DNA of 64,000 nt from Ardenticatenaceae bacterium (GCA_020634565.1 JACKBN010000004.1:310001-374000); one strand, 5' to 3'; shown: positions 35,911 to 44,773, counted from the stretch's first letter. The notes: generated by a model from the letters alone, not told the origin. Translations and numbers: made by a program.

Positions 35911-37137
35911 ATGCTAGACGTCAACAAAATCCGCACCGACTTTCCTATTTTGCAGGAAGAAGCATATCCAGGTGTCCCGCTTATTTATCTGGACAGCGCC
36001 GCTTCTTCGCAAAAACCCCTGCCCGTCATCGAGGTAATGGATCATTATTACCGCCACACCAATGCCAATGTGCACCGTGGCATTCACCGCCTGAGCGAAG
36101 AGGCGACCAACGCCTATGAGGGCGCCCGTGAGCGCATTGCCCGCTTTATCAACGCTGCCGATTCGGCTGAGGTGATTTACGTACGCAACGCCACCGAAGG
36201 GTTTAACCTGGTGGCTTACAGTTGGGGACGGGCCAATTTACAAGCTGGTGATGAGATTTTGATCACGGCGATGGAGCATCATGCCAATATTGTGCCCTGG
36301 CAAATTTTGGCGGAGCAAACGGGCGTGGTGCTGCGGCATCTTCCCTTTTTGCCTAACGGCACGTTGGATTTGGACAAACTGCCGCAGTTATTAACTGAAA
36401 AGACGAAGCTGTTTAGCTTTACGGCCGTTTCCAACGTCTTCGGTACCGTTAATCCCGTCAAGCAGCTCATCGAGGCGGCTCACAAAGTGGGCGCCCTGGC
36501 CATGGTAGATGCTGCTCAGGCAGTGCCTCACATGCCGGTTGATGTGCAGGCGTGGGATTGTGATTTTCTCGCCTTCTCTGGCCATAAAATGTGTGGGCCT
36601 ACCGGCATCGGTATTTTGTACGGTAAGCGACACCTGCTGGAAGCGATGCCTCCCTTCATGGGTGGCGGCGACATGATTCGTCGCGTCACGCTGGAGGGCT
36701 CCACCTGGGCCGACTTACCCCACAAGTTTGAAGCGGGTACACCGTCTATTGCCGAGGGGATTGGTTTGGGAACGGCCGTTGATTACCTCACCGACTTGGG
36801 CATGGAAAATGTGCACGCCTACGAGCAGTACATCACCAACTATGCTCTGGAAGCACTCAGTGAAGTGGAAAACCTGCAAATCCTGGGACCATCGGCCGCT
36901 CAGCGCGGTGGGGTAGCCGCCTTTACCATCCAAGGTTTGCACCCACACGATATGGCTGAATTGCTGGATAAGGATGGCATTGCTATCCGTGCCGGGCATC
37001 ACTGCGCCATGCCGTTGCATCAGCTGTGCGGCGTTAATTCAACCGCCCGTGCTAGCTTCTACATTCACACCACCACGGAAGAAGTAGATAAACTGGTTGA
37101 TAGCCTCAACCGGGCTAAGAAAATATTCCGCTTATAA
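35911..37137 (+). CDS. sufS: Cysteine desulfurase SufS
   Basis: A 408-residue group II cysteine desulfurase: it converts cysteine to alanine and hands the persulfide sulfur to SufU. The start is MLDVNKIRTDFPIL at ATG 35911; an upstream in-frame TTG (35836) would begin in the terminator and is rejected. Motifs include YLDSAASSQKP, NVHRGIHRLS, the PLP Lys in FLAFSGHKMCGPTGIGILYG and the catalytic Cys in IRAGHHCAMP. It lies 46 bases before sufU. Confidence 0.96.
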   Translation: MLDVNKIRTDFPILQEEAYPGVPLIYLDSAASSQKPLPVIEVMDHYYRHTNANVHRGIHRLSEEATNAYEGARERIARFINAADSAEVIYVRNATEGFNLVAYSWGRANLQAGDEILITAMEHHANIVPWQILAEQTGVVLRHLPFLPNGTLDLDKLPQLLTEKTKLFSFTAVSNVFGTVNPVKQLIEAAHKVGALAMVDAAQAVPHMPVDVQAWDCDFLAFSGHKMCGPTGIGILYGKRHLLEAMPPFMGGGDMIRRVTLEGSTWADLPHKFEAGTPSIAEGIGLGTAVDYLTDLGMENVHAYEQYITNYALEALSEVENLQILGPSAAQRGGVAAFTIQGLHPHDMAELLDKDGIAIRAGHHCAMPLHQLCGVNSTARASFYIHTTTEEVDKLVDSLNRAKKIFRL

Positions 37138-37183
37138 GCCACGTAGCCGCAGATTCTTTCTGCGCTCTTGGAATGAAAAAATT

Positions 37184-37594
37184 ATGGACGAAAGTATTTA
37201 TCGCGAACAAATTATTGACCTGTACGAGCATCCGCTGAATCATGGTCATTTAGAAACGGCCGATTGGTCGTACGAAGAAGACAATCCTCTCTGTGGCGAT
37301 GTCATCCGCATTGATGTGAAACTGGATGACCAAAATCGCGTAACTGACGTTGCCTGGAGCGGCGACGGTTGTGCGATTAGCCAGGCTGCCGCTTCCCTGC
37401 TCACCGAAGAAATCAAGGGCAAAACGTTGGAAGAAGTGCGCACCTTCGATAAAGACGAACTGCTTGAACTCATTGGCGTCAAGCTCAGCATGGCGCGCGT
37501 CAAATGCGCCTTGCTCTCCCTCAAAGTGCTCAAAGCCGGTGCCTACGGCATGCCCGACCCCGAAGAAATGCGTGGCGCTCACGGCGAAGAATAA
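37184..37594 (+). CDS. sufU: SufU zinc-dependent sulfurtransferase
   Basis: A 136-residue SufU, which exchanges its zinc ligand to take persulfide from SufS. The metal ligands are visible: Cys-Gly-Asp in NPLCGDVIRID, Cys in GDGCAISQAAASLL and Cys in SMARVKCALLSL. The helix insert KGKTLEEVRTFDKDELLEL is typical of SufU rather than IscU. The frame opens at 37097, but ATG 37184 (MDESIYREQIIDLYEHP) matches family starts. Position directly after sufS supports the call. Confidence 0.95.
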   Translation: MDESIYREQIIDLYEHPLNHGHLETADWSYEEDNPLCGDVIRIDVKLDDQNRVTDVAWSGDGCAISQAAASLLTEEIKGKTLEEVRTFDKDELLELIGVKLSMARVKCALLSLKVLKAGAYGMPDPEEMRGAHGEE

Positions 37595-37644
37595 TCGGTG
37601 TGGTTCACGCTACACTTGGTGTCAGAAAAACAAGGAAATACAGA

Positions 37645-37962
37645 TTGACTGAATTCATAAAAGTTGCTCGGGTGGAAGATATTCCGCCTGGCGAAAGAAA
37701 GTTTTACGATTTTGATTATGAAAGCGTCATCATCCTGAATGTGGCCGGTGAATTTTATTGCATTGCCGATTTGTGCTCGCATGATGATGGACCGCTGGAA
37801 GACGGCCCCTTAGAGGGACACAGTATTGAATGTCCGCGCCACGGAGCCTGTTTTGACGTACGCACGGGGGCGGTTCTGGCCTTTCCAGCCACAGCGCCTA
37901 TCCCCACTTATGAAGTTAAAGTAGAAGACGGCGAGATTTATATCGAAAATCTTGACGAATAG
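37645..37962 (+). CDS. Rieske-type [2Fe-2S] ferredoxin
   Basis: A 105-residue Rieske protein with both cluster loops: CSHDD and CPRHGACFD. The rest follows the small ferredoxin type (VARVEDIPPGERKFYDF at the start, VKVEDGEIYIE at the end). A TTG start at 37645 is chosen because AAGGAAA lies about 7 bases upstream. It is the last gene of the suf locus, before a terminator. It may supply electrons for cluster assembly or reduce a partner oxygenase; no oxygenase is near. Confidence 0.9.
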   Translation: MTEFIKVARVEDIPPGERKFYDFDYESVIILNVAGEFYCIADLCSHDDGPLEDGPLEGHSIECPRHGACFDVRTGAVLAFPATAPIPTYEVKVEDGEIYIENLDE

Positions 37963-37990
37963 AACGAACTTAGGAAAATACTGTTGGCGA

Positions 37991-38018
37991 AAGGGGCGCT
38001 CCCAAAAGCGCCCTTTTT
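37991..38018 (+). terminator. Terminator of the suf operon
   Basis: GGGCGCT (37994-38000) pairs with AGCGCCC (38007-38013) around a 6-base loop, followed by TTTTTGTTT. It closes the sufS-sufU-Rieske transcript. Confidence 0.8.
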
Positions 38019-38094
38019 GTTTGACAGGCCGGGGTAAATTGCCTATATTTAACCTCCGAAAATTAGAACAAATATTTCAAAAACTGATTCTTCC

Positions 38095-38157
38095 AGACCT
38101 GTCAGGTTTTAGAACCAACTACTCTAAACCCAATCTACTTGGAAACCTGACAGGTCT
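38095..38157. repeat. Perfect 15-base inverted repeat before gyrA
   Basis: AGACCTGTCAGGTTT (38095-38109) is repeated inverted at 38143-38157 with a 33-base loop. Each arm contains its own ACCTGTCAGGT near-palindrome. The length and isolated position suggest a small dispersed intergenic element or a mobile hairpin rather than a gyrA operator. Confidence 0.55.
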
Positions 38158-38185
38158 CAAATCTTAGTGACAAAGCGGAAACGAT

Positions 38186-40705
38186 ATGGAAATTGGTCTG
38201 GTAAAACAAGTAAACATTGATTCCGAGGTGCGCGAATCGTACCTGAGCTACGCGATGAGCGTGATTGTGTCGCGAGCGCTGCCCGACGCGCGGGATGGCT
38301 TGAAGCCCGTGCAGCGGCGCATTCTGTACGCCATGTACGATATGGGCCTACGGCCGAATTCCTCCTTCAAAAAATCTGCCCGTGTGGTCGGTGAAGTGCT
38401 CGGTAAATACCATCCCCACAGCGACCAGGCCGTGTACGATGCCATGGTGCGCCTGGCGCAAGATTTTTCCATGCGCTACACGTTGGTAGAAGGGCAGGGC
38501 AACTTTGGCTCGATTGACGGCGATGCCGCCGCTGCCATGCGCTACACCGAGGCCCGCCTCTCCAACATGGGCTACGACATGCTGGAAGACATCGGCAAAG
38601 ACACTGTGGAATTCACCGCCAATTTTGATGATTCTTTGTCCGAGCCGTCTGTTTTGCCCGCCACCGTGCCGAATTTGTTGGTTAACGGTGCCTCGGGTAT
38701 TGCCGTGGGTATGGCAACGAGCATTCCGCCCCATAATTTGGGGGAGGTGATCGATGCATTGACCTTCATGTTGGAGCAGTGGGATCGCCTGGATGACATT
38801 TCTTTACAAGATTTGATGCGCTTCATCAAAGGGCCGGATTTTCCTACGGGCGGCGTGGTATTCCGTTATCGCGAGAAGAAGGGCATAGAATCGGATGCTA
38901 TTGCCAGCGCTTATGCTACGGGGCGTGGGCGGGTAACCGTGCGGGCCAAAGCGCATGTTGAGGAGATGAGCCGCAACAAGTCGCGTATTGTGATTACGGA
39001 GCTGCCTTACCAGGCGAATAAAACCAATCTGCTGGGGCGCATTGCTGATTTGCACCGGGATGGCAAGATTGAAGGCCTCACTGACCTGCGCGACGAATCG
39101 GACCGGAACGGCATGCGCATTATTTTGGAGACAACGCGCAACGTGGAGCCAGAGGATGTGCTGGCGGATTTGTTCCGACTGACGCCGATGCAGAGCACGT
39201 TCAGCATCTCCCTGCTGGCGCTGGTGAATGGCGAGCCGCGTGTGCTGACGCTGAAGCAGGCGCTGCGAGTCTATTTGGACCACCGCCAGGAGATTGTGCG
39301 GCGGCGTTCTGAGTACGATTTAGAGAAGGCGCGCAATCGGGCCCATATTTTGGAAGGGTTGCTGATTGCTCTGGATAACCTTGACGAAGTGATTGATTTG
39401 ATTCGCCGCTCGCGTACGGTGGAAACGGCCAAGAGCAATCTTATTAAGCAGTTTAAGCTGACGGAAATGCAGGCGCAGGCGATTTTGGATATGCAGCTGC
39501 GGCGGTTGGCGGCGCTGGAGCGGCGCAAGATTCAGGAAGAGCACAAAGAGCTGCTGCAACAGATTAAATATTTGGAAAATCTGCTGTCTAAACCGGCGTT
39601 GATGCGTGAGCTGATTAAGGAAGAGCTGCTAGCGGTGAAAGAGAAGTACCAGGATGTGCGCCGGACGCAGATTCTTGACAGCGGCGATGACAAGACGGTG
39701 CTATCGGCAGCTGACTTGCTGCCGGATGAGCAGGTGTGGGTGATGATTGGCGAGAAGGGGACGCTGGCGCGGACCACATCGCCCGAGATGGTGCGCATTC
39801 CGTTGAAACCTACGGAGCAGCCTTTTGCTTTGCTGGAAGCCAATACGCAGGATATTTTGTATTTGTTTGCTGCAGACGGCCGTTCCGTCAGCCTACCCGT
39901 TTACCAGCTGCCGCAAGCTGTAGAGCTAGGTAAAGGGACTCATTGGGCCGATTTGACTGGCTTTTCCCGCCGTGACCATCTGGCGGCGGCACAGGTGCTG
40001 CCTGTCAATGCGACAGGCTACGTCTTCCTGACAACGTTGGCGGGAACTGTCAAGCGCATTCGTGTGGAAGATTTACCGGGTATTACTTCCCAGCCGTTTG
40101 TGGTGATGAACGTGCCGGATGATGACGCGCTGGGCTGGGCTGAGTTTACCAACGGCGAGCAAGAAGTGATGCTGGCCACAGCCGCCGGGCAGGCAATTCG
40201 TTTTAGTGAGGATGATGTACGGCCGTCTGGCCTGCCGGCTGGTGGGGTGTATGGCATCAAGCTGGCCAATGAGGCCGACGGCGTGATTGCCATGTCGCTT
40301 GTGAACCCGGACGGCTATTTATGGAGTATTACGGACAATGGCCTGGCCAAAGCCACGCCGATGGAGGAGTATCCGACGCAGGGGCGGCATGGTCAGGGCG
40401 TGCGCAATATGAATTTGCCCAAAGATGCGGCAGAAGTGGTTGCGGCGGTCATCGGCGATGAGAATACCCAAATTCTTATTACCACTGGCATTGGCTCTAC
40501 CAAAAAGCTTAAACTCAAGGAGACTTACATTGGCGGTCGGGCCGTGAAACCGCGTTCCGTCATGACGGTGGGGCAGCGCAACCGCATCACGGGGGCCTTG
40601 TGTATGGTAAGCCGGCCAGAGATTGAAGATGAAGAAGAAACGGCCGTTCCTCAACAATTATCCTTAATTGATTCACCCAATGGTGAAAAAAAGAGAAAAA
40701 AGTAA
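38186..40705 (+). CDS. gyrA: DNA gyrase subunit A
   Basis: An 839-residue type IIA topoisomerase A subunit. The N-terminal half has LKPVQRRILYAMYDMG, the catalytic Tyr in AAAAMRYTEARLS, and the ELPYQANK tower region. The C-terminal half shows six beta-pinwheel repeats. The GyrA box is degenerate (QGRHGQGVR in place of QRRGGKG). In the quinolone region the sequence reads YHPHSDQAVYDA: Ser at the E. coli Gly81 position and Gln at the Ser83 position, confirmed from the codons AGC GAC CAG near 38418. gyrB is not in the window. ParC cannot be excluded, but length and CTD favour GyrA. Confidence 0.92.
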   Translation: MEIGLVKQVNIDSEVRESYLSYAMSVIVSRALPDARDGLKPVQRRILYAMYDMGLRPNSSFKKSARVVGEVLGKYHPHSDQAVYDAMVRLAQDFSMRYTLVEGQGNFGSIDGDAAAAMRYTEARLSNMGYDMLEDIGKDTVEFTANFDDSLSEPSVLPATVPNLLVNGASGIAVGMATSIPPHNLGEVIDALTFMLEQWDRLDDISLQDLMRFIKGPDFPTGGVVFRYREKKGIESDAIASAYATGRGRVTVRAKAHVEEMSRNKSRIVITELPYQANKTNLLGRIADLHRDGKIEGLTDLRDESDRNGMRIILETTRNVEPEDVLADLFRLTPMQSTFSISLLALVNGEPRVLTLKQALRVYLDHRQEIVRRRSEYDLEKARNRAHILEGLLIALDNLDEVIDLIRRSRTVETAKSNLIKQFKLTEMQAQAILDMQLRRLAALERRKIQEEHKELLQQIKYLENLLSKPALMRELIKEELLAVKEKYQDVRRTQILDSGDDKTVLSAADLLPDEQVWVMIGEKGTLARTTSPEMVRIPLKPTEQPFALLEANTQDILYLFAADGRSVSLPVYQLPQAVELGKGTHWADLTGFSRRDHLAAAQVLPVNATGYVFLTTLAGTVKRIRVEDLPGITSQPFVVMNVPDDDALGWAEFTNGEQEVMLATAAGQAIRFSEDDVRPSGLPAGGVYGIKLANEADGVIAMSLVNPDGYLWSITDNGLAKATPMEEYPTQGRHGQGVRNMNLPKDAAEVVAAVIGDENTQILITTGIGSTKKLKLKETYIGGRAVKPRSVMTVGQRNRITGALCMVSRPEIEDEEETAVPQQLSLIDSPNGEKKRKK

Positions 40706-40714
40706 AATTTAGAC

Positions 40715-40720
40715 TATAAT
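40715..40720 (+). promoter_or_regulatory. Possible -10 box of the cold-shock-domain gene
   Basis: A TATAAT hexamer lies 55 bases before the ATG at 40775. No good -35 box is seen at 17 bases. The AT-rich leader is long for so short a gap, as in many cold-shock genes. Confidence 0.35.
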
Positions 40721-40774
40721 AAATGCTGAAATAGTTCAGTTTTGCACAAGCGTAAGCCAACGGAGATTTTCACA

Positions 40775-41248
40775 ATGAATTATAAGGATCAATGGGCGAC
40801 AGATGAGGACGGGAATCAATTCGTCTTTACGGTAGAGATGCAGCGACAGTTGGAGCAGGCTGGTTTACCCATAGAACCAGCTTCTTTAGCACAGCTGGAC
40901 ACGGTGGATTCATCCCCTCCGCCCCGAAAGTCCAACGAAGATAGGCCGGTTCAATCATCTGATGATTCCCAAGGGGGTGAAGAATACCCCATGCCAGAGA
41001 CCATTCAGATTGATCCGCAAACGGGCAAATATATCGGCCGTATGAAATGGTATAACAGCCAAAAAGGATACGGTTTTATCATGCGGGGTGGTGGTGAGGA
41101 AATCTTTTTCCACAAGTCCAACACCGCTGATGAAATTGGCAATATTCAAGAAGGCCAATGGGTTTTGTACGATGTAGAAGAAACACGTAAAGGCCCAGAA
41201 GCCACGGATGTGGAATCTTATGAGGGAGATACTTCCCTCCTGGCTTAA
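40775..41248 (+). CDS. Cold-shock-domain protein with N-terminal extension
   Basis: A 157-residue protein. The C-terminal 70 residues are a cold shock domain: GRMKWYNSQKGYGFIMRGG contains RNP1 (KGYGFI) and EIFFHKS is RNP2. The first 80 residues are an acidic, proline- and serine-rich extension not found in normal 65-70 residue CspA proteins. ATG 40775 is chosen because CGGAG lies upstream; the frame opens at 40742. It probably binds single-stranded RNA or DNA; the extension's role is unknown. Confidence 0.88.
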   Translation: MNYKDQWATDEDGNQFVFTVEMQRQLEQAGLPIEPASLAQLDTVDSSPPPRKSNEDRPVQSSDDSQGGEEYPMPETIQIDPQTGKYIGRMKWYNSQKGYGFIMRGGGEEIFFHKSNTADEIGNIQEGQWVLYDVEETRKGPEATDVESYEGDTSLLA

Positions 41249-41305
41249 TGGGTTAAGCCAGCGGCTTTCTACTTTTTTACCAAACGTTCAGAAAAAGGAG
41301 TCTCG

Positions 41306-41827
41306 ATGACAACAGACCGTTTCGGTGCTGTCACGCTAAAGGGCACACCGCAGACCGTAAGAGGGAATCAGCTAAAGGTTGGTGACAAGGCGCCAAACTT
41401 TACGCTGGATGCGAATGATTTTACACCCGTCACGCTCGATGATAGTGCGGGCAAGATTCGGCTTATTTCTGTGGTGCCTTCTCTGTATACGGGCATTTGT
41501 GATGCACAAACACGCCGGTTTAATGAAGAAGCCGCTAGTTTGGGTGATGACGTCGTCATTTTGACGGTGAGCGTTGATTTCCCGCCCTCGCAAAGACAGT
41601 GGTGTGGTGCGGCTGGCGTAGACAAGGTGCAAACCCTCTCAGATCACAAAGATATGAATTTTGGCGATGCGTATGGTACGCACATTGTAGAAAATCGCTG
41701 GGAGCAGCGGTCCATTTTTGTGGTAGACAGTGACGATGTGGTTCGTTACGTGGAGTATGTGCCGGAAATTGCGCAACATCCAGATTATGAAGCGGCGCTT
41801 ACGGCCGTACGCGATATTGCTCAGTAA
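41306..41827 (+). CDS. tpx: Thiol peroxidase (Tpx family)
   Basis: A 173-residue atypical two-Cys peroxiredoxin. The peroxidatic Cys is in SLYTGICDAQTRRFNEEA and the resolving Cys in RQWCGAAGVDKVQTLSDH, with RSIFVVDSDDVVRYVEYV near the end. It reduces hydrogen and organic peroxides using thioredoxin. AAGGAG lies 7 bases before the ATG. It ends in a two-way terminator facing the PH-like membrane gene. Confidence 0.95.
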   Translation: MTTDRFGAVTLKGTPQTVRGNQLKVGDKAPNFTLDANDFTPVTLDDSAGKIRLISVVPSLYTGICDAQTRRFNEEAASLGDDVVILTVSVDFPPSQRQWCGAAGVDKVQTLSDHKDMNFGDAYGTHIVENRWEQRSIFVVDSDDVVRYVEYVPEIAQHPDYEAALTAVRDIAQ

Positions 41828-41851
41828 AATTTACTTTTTGCTGGCTTAAGA

Positions 41852-41880
41852 AAAAAGACCTGGAAACCCAGGTCTTTTTG
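41852..41880. terminator. Bidirectional terminator between tpx and the convergent membrane gene
   Basis: AGACCTGG (41856-41863) pairs with CCAGGTCT (41868-41875) around a 4-base loop. A-rich sequence lies on the left and TTTTTGTTTT on the right, so it can work in both directions. Confidence 0.8.
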
Positions 41881-41886
41881 TTTTGT

Positions 41887-42654
41887 TTAATCTTCCTCGT
41901 CTGGCCTATCCGTAAGAATGACCTCCTGAGGGGAGGGGAATTTGACTTCTTGTGGTCCGGCAAAAGTTACCTTTTGTGGCCCACCGCCCGGCACCGTAAA
42001 GATAAGCCGCTTGAGGGCAAAAACCTGATCCGGCATCACATCCGGGATAATGAGCGCGTCACCGACACGCGCGGTTCCTTCTACAAACCGGTAAGCTGCC
42101 AGGCTCAAATAGAGATCGCGTGCACCCGTAACAAACTGAAAAACGCGCCACACAGGATTTCTAGACCAGTTGGTATCTACCACCTGAGGCAAACCTTTAA
42201 GTTCAATATTATCGACCAGAAAAAGAGACCCCGGCTGGGGAATAGAGATGATGAGTCGAGCATTCGTTTTTAACAACCGCCACTGACGATATTCGATTCG
42301 TTCCAAAGTGGCGTAGATAATGAGGGCAATCAGCAGGCCAAAGGGGACAAAAGCAAAATACCAGGCAAATGCGCCACTAATTAATGCATAGAGCAGCAAC
42401 CCAACCACAAGCAGCAGTGTCACACCCAAAACATAGTTGAAATAGTGGAAAACAATTCCCCCGGTAATGTCACGGTACCAGGCAAGCCGAATTTCTAGCT
42501 GGGGTTCTTCATTGGGCAACAGCCGTTCTTCTAGCGCCTCTGGCTGAAATGTATCTTCAATATTCCAGCGGAAGTGCTCAGGAAGGCGGCGCCAATAGCT
42601 GACGAACAACCCAGAAAGGCCAGTACCAGTTTCGGTCCGTGGTCGCTTACTCAT
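41887..42654 (-). CDS. Membrane protein with PH-like (bPH2) domain
   Basis: A 255-residue protein. The first 60 residues are soluble, two adjacent membrane segments follow (VLGVTLLLVVGLLLYALI and AFVPFGLLIALIIYATL), and then a strand-rich domain (RLIISIPQPGSLFLVDNIEL...NPVWRVFQFVTGARDLYLS) resembling bacterial PH domains. The tail has a small repeated pattern: PQKVTFAG, PQEVKFPS, PQEVILTD. It runs with two envelope genes on the minus strand. Function unknown. Confidence 0.65.
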   Translation of the reverse strand: MSKRPRTETGTGLSGLFVSYWRRLPEHFRWNIEDTFQPEALEERLLPNEEPQLEIRLAWYRDITGGIVFHYFNYVLGVTLLLVVGLLLYALISGAFAWYFAFVPFGLLIALIIYATLERIEYRQWRLLKTNARLIISIPQPGSLFLVDNIELKGLPQVVDTNWSRNPVWRVFQFVTGARDLYLSLAAYRFVEGTARVGDALIIPDVMPDQVFALKRLIFTVPGGGPQKVTFAGPQEVKFPSPQEVILTDRPDEED

Positions 42655-42671
42655 TACGTGCTAGCTGCGTC

Positions 42672-43217
42672 CTAGTTAGAAGGTGCTGGAATATTCAACA
42701 CCTGCCCAGGCATAATTGTGTGCGACGTGAGGCCGTTGACAACCATAATGTCGTTGACGGTTGTATTGAATTTTTGGGCAATGCCAAACAAGGTATCGCC
42801 TGCAACGACAGTATATTGCGTGGGGCCACCCTCTGGACGGGCTACGGAATCTGTTGTGCCTGGTTGAGGGGTAGCTGTTACCACAACCTCTACACGCACC
42901 GTCGTGGCTTGCGGCTGTACGACAACATTCCCTGCTTCATCATTAAATGAGTTGTCAATGATGCGTTCGCTGCGGTCCTTAAATTCCTGGAATTCTGCCG
43001 AGGTGTCAGCATTTTGCAGACGATCATTGGCCCAGGCAAAAACAAACGAATCTACAAGCCAACCTACGACAAAAAAGGTAATTAATACCCCGATGAAGTA
43101 GGTGATTAATTTGCCGAGATTGAAGGAGGAAAAAGGGTCTTTGCGGAAAAGCAGGAATGCAATAAACGCAAAACCTAAGATCAAAGGGGCAAATTTTAAA
43201 AGCTCAAGAAAATCCAT
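42672..43217 (-). CDS. Membrane-anchored LysM domain protein
   Basis: A 181-residue protein. Two N-terminal hydrophobic segments (FAPLILGFAFIAFLLF and LITYFIGVLITFFVVGWLV) come before a linker rich in Thr, Val and Pro. The last 50 residues are one LysM domain (YTVVAGDTLFGIAQKFNTT...IMPGQVLNIP), which binds N-acetylglucosamine-containing wall glycans. It precedes the PH-like gene by 17 bases on the same strand. The 112-base gap to its right holds nothing else that I recognise. Confidence 0.85.
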   Translation of the reverse strand: MDFLELLKFAPLILGFAFIAFLLFRKDPFSSFNLGKLITYFIGVLITFFVVGWLVDSFVFAWANDRLQNADTSAEFQEFKDRSERIIDNSFNDEAGNVVVQPQATTVRVEVVVTATPQPGTTDSVARPEGGPTQYTVVAGDTLFGIAQKFNTTVNDIMVVNGLTSHTIMPGQVLNIPAPSN

Positions 43218-43329
43218 CTCATACTCCTTTCTGCTGTGGTCGCTAGATTGTTAGTTAGTTTGTTTAAATCCTTCTCTGCCTGAGGTAATCGCGAATTGGG
43301 CCTGGGTGGCTTATTCAGATTACCTGCTT

Positions 43330-44613
43330 TTAGGGTAAAAACTCAACTGGATCGACAAAAGTTTCGTTGATTTTGTCGTAGATTGTGTAGTGTACATGGG
43401 GGCCAGTGGCATATCCCACTGCCCCCATGATACCTACAGTCTGGCCCCGCGTTACAGTACCTTCCTCAACAAAGTACGAGCGCGGATGCAGTAGCCAGAC
43501 GATCCATTCATCATTTTCAATGCGAATTGTGCTGTTGTACCATTGATCGGTGTATGTGGTGACTTCACCTGGCATGGGTGCCAATAATACGGCCGATCGA
43601 TTGTCACTAGAAATATCCAGGCCCGGCAAGCTGTAACTGCAACCATGGACATCCTGAGTCAAAATCGGTGATTCCGACACAGGGTTCAGTCGTGGTCTCA
43701 GGCTAAATCGGCCAAGCTTATGGGGCTCGCCTAAACAATCAGTGTCGTTGGCAGAGCGTATACTGGGCAGAGACATCATCTCGCCATTCCCTACTGGTTC
43801 GCCGATGAATTCAAACCATGCCTGGGTACCCAAATCGTAAATTTGAGTGCTGATGTTAAGGATGGAGAGCGACAACGGCCGTTCCTCCATATCCATCTGG
43901 GTCACAATCAAGCTTTGAAAGGCCAGATGTGCTGGCCACGCACCCAGAGCTGTAACCGCCACTGTGCCCAGCTCTACGTCTGAATAAACCATGTTGGTGT
44001 AATTCTCATCATAATTATTCATGACATAGGCCGATTCATTGGCATCTAATCGTGCTGCCGCGCCTGTGCCGGCATTATAAGCAAAGTAACACTGCTTAAT
44101 TGTTTCTGGATCGTGTGTTAGATACGTAATCTGCGGACAACGTTTTTTAAACTCTACGGCTGCAATGGCGAGCTGCTCACTGATGTCCAAGTCTGAAATT
44201 GGTCCGGGCGTAAAGCAAGGATGCTCACCTGAACGAACCAAATCATATGCACCGATAATCCCCGTGCAGTTTTCGGGGTTTTCTGCCCGCATACTGTTTT
44301 CTTTAAACCAAAGCACCAGTGGAACTTCTCGAGGAATGTCCGCCTCACGAGCGATATGGTCGGCAATGGGTGCCCACTTGATGATGGTTTCCTGTATGTG
44401 GCTAGGTAAAGCGTATTGGCCTTCTAAATAATAGCGACCACCAGCCAATAAGCCCGTTGCCAATACCACAAACAGAAATGAATCTATGATGCCCCTCAAC
44501 ATGCTGATGGCGATTATTTTCGGTTGTAGTCCTAGACTTGGTATTACCTGATTTTGTATCCAGATGCGAAACCAGTCTGGCAACCACTGCACCATCCTGA
44601 GATAAGGAGACAT
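43330..44613 (-). CDS. Envelope protein with lysozyme-like (SLT) domain and degenerate M23 domain
   Basis: A 427-residue protein anchored by a hydrophobic segment (GIIDSFLFVVLATGLLAGG). Residues about 80-260 look like a lytic transglycosylase fold with VPLVLWFKENSMRAEN (candidate catalytic Glu) and CYFAYNAGTGAA. Residues about 330-427 have the M23/LytM pattern: YSLPGLDIS, VWLLHPRSYFVEEG, RGQTVGIMGAVGYATGPHVHYTI. The HxH pair is intact, but the first zinc ligand His of the usual HPGxD box is Leu, so the peptidase site may be inactive. It probably acts on, or regulates others acting on, cell-wall glycan. Confidence 0.75.
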   Translation of the reverse strand: MSPYLRMVQWLPDWFRIWIQNQVIPSLGLQPKIIAISMLRGIIDSFLFVVLATGLLAGGRYYLEGQYALPSHIQETIIKWAPIADHIAREADIPREVPLVLWFKENSMRAENPENCTGIIGAYDLVRSGEHPCFTPGPISDLDISEQLAIAAVEFKKRCPQITYLTHDPETIKQCYFAYNAGTGAAARLDANESAYVMNNYDENYTNMVYSDVELGTVAVTALGAWPAHLAFQSLIVTQMDMEERPLSLSILNISTQIYDLGTQAWFEFIGEPVGNGEMMSLPSIRSANDTDCLGEPHKLGRFSLRPRLNPVSESPILTQDVHGCSYSLPGLDISSDNRSAVLLAPMPGEVTTYTDQWYNSTIRIENDEWIVWLLHPRSYFVEEGTVTRGQTVGIMGAVGYATGPHVHYTIYDKINETFVDPVEFLP

Positions 44614-44735
44614 AATAACAACATTATAACTTCACATTAAGTAAAGTCAACAAAACTTATGTCATGTTGAAGGTGATTTGCAGGAGAGAGTATTCTGAAC
44701 AACTTCTTTCCCAATAAATGTGGAATTTGAGGATG

Positions 44736-44769
44736 TGTTGGGCGGGAAACGGCCGTTTCCCACCCAACA
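44736..44769. repeat. Loop-free 34-base palindrome centred on ACGGCCGT
   Basis: The arms 44736-44752 and 44753-44769 are complementary over 17 bases with one mismatch. ACGGCCGT (44749-44756) is the exact centre. It follows the stop of the peptide permease gene and may be its terminator hairpin, though no T run follows on the minus strand. It is the only one of about 105 ACGGCCGT copies outside a coding region. Confidence 0.5.
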
Positions 44770-44773
44770 TCGT

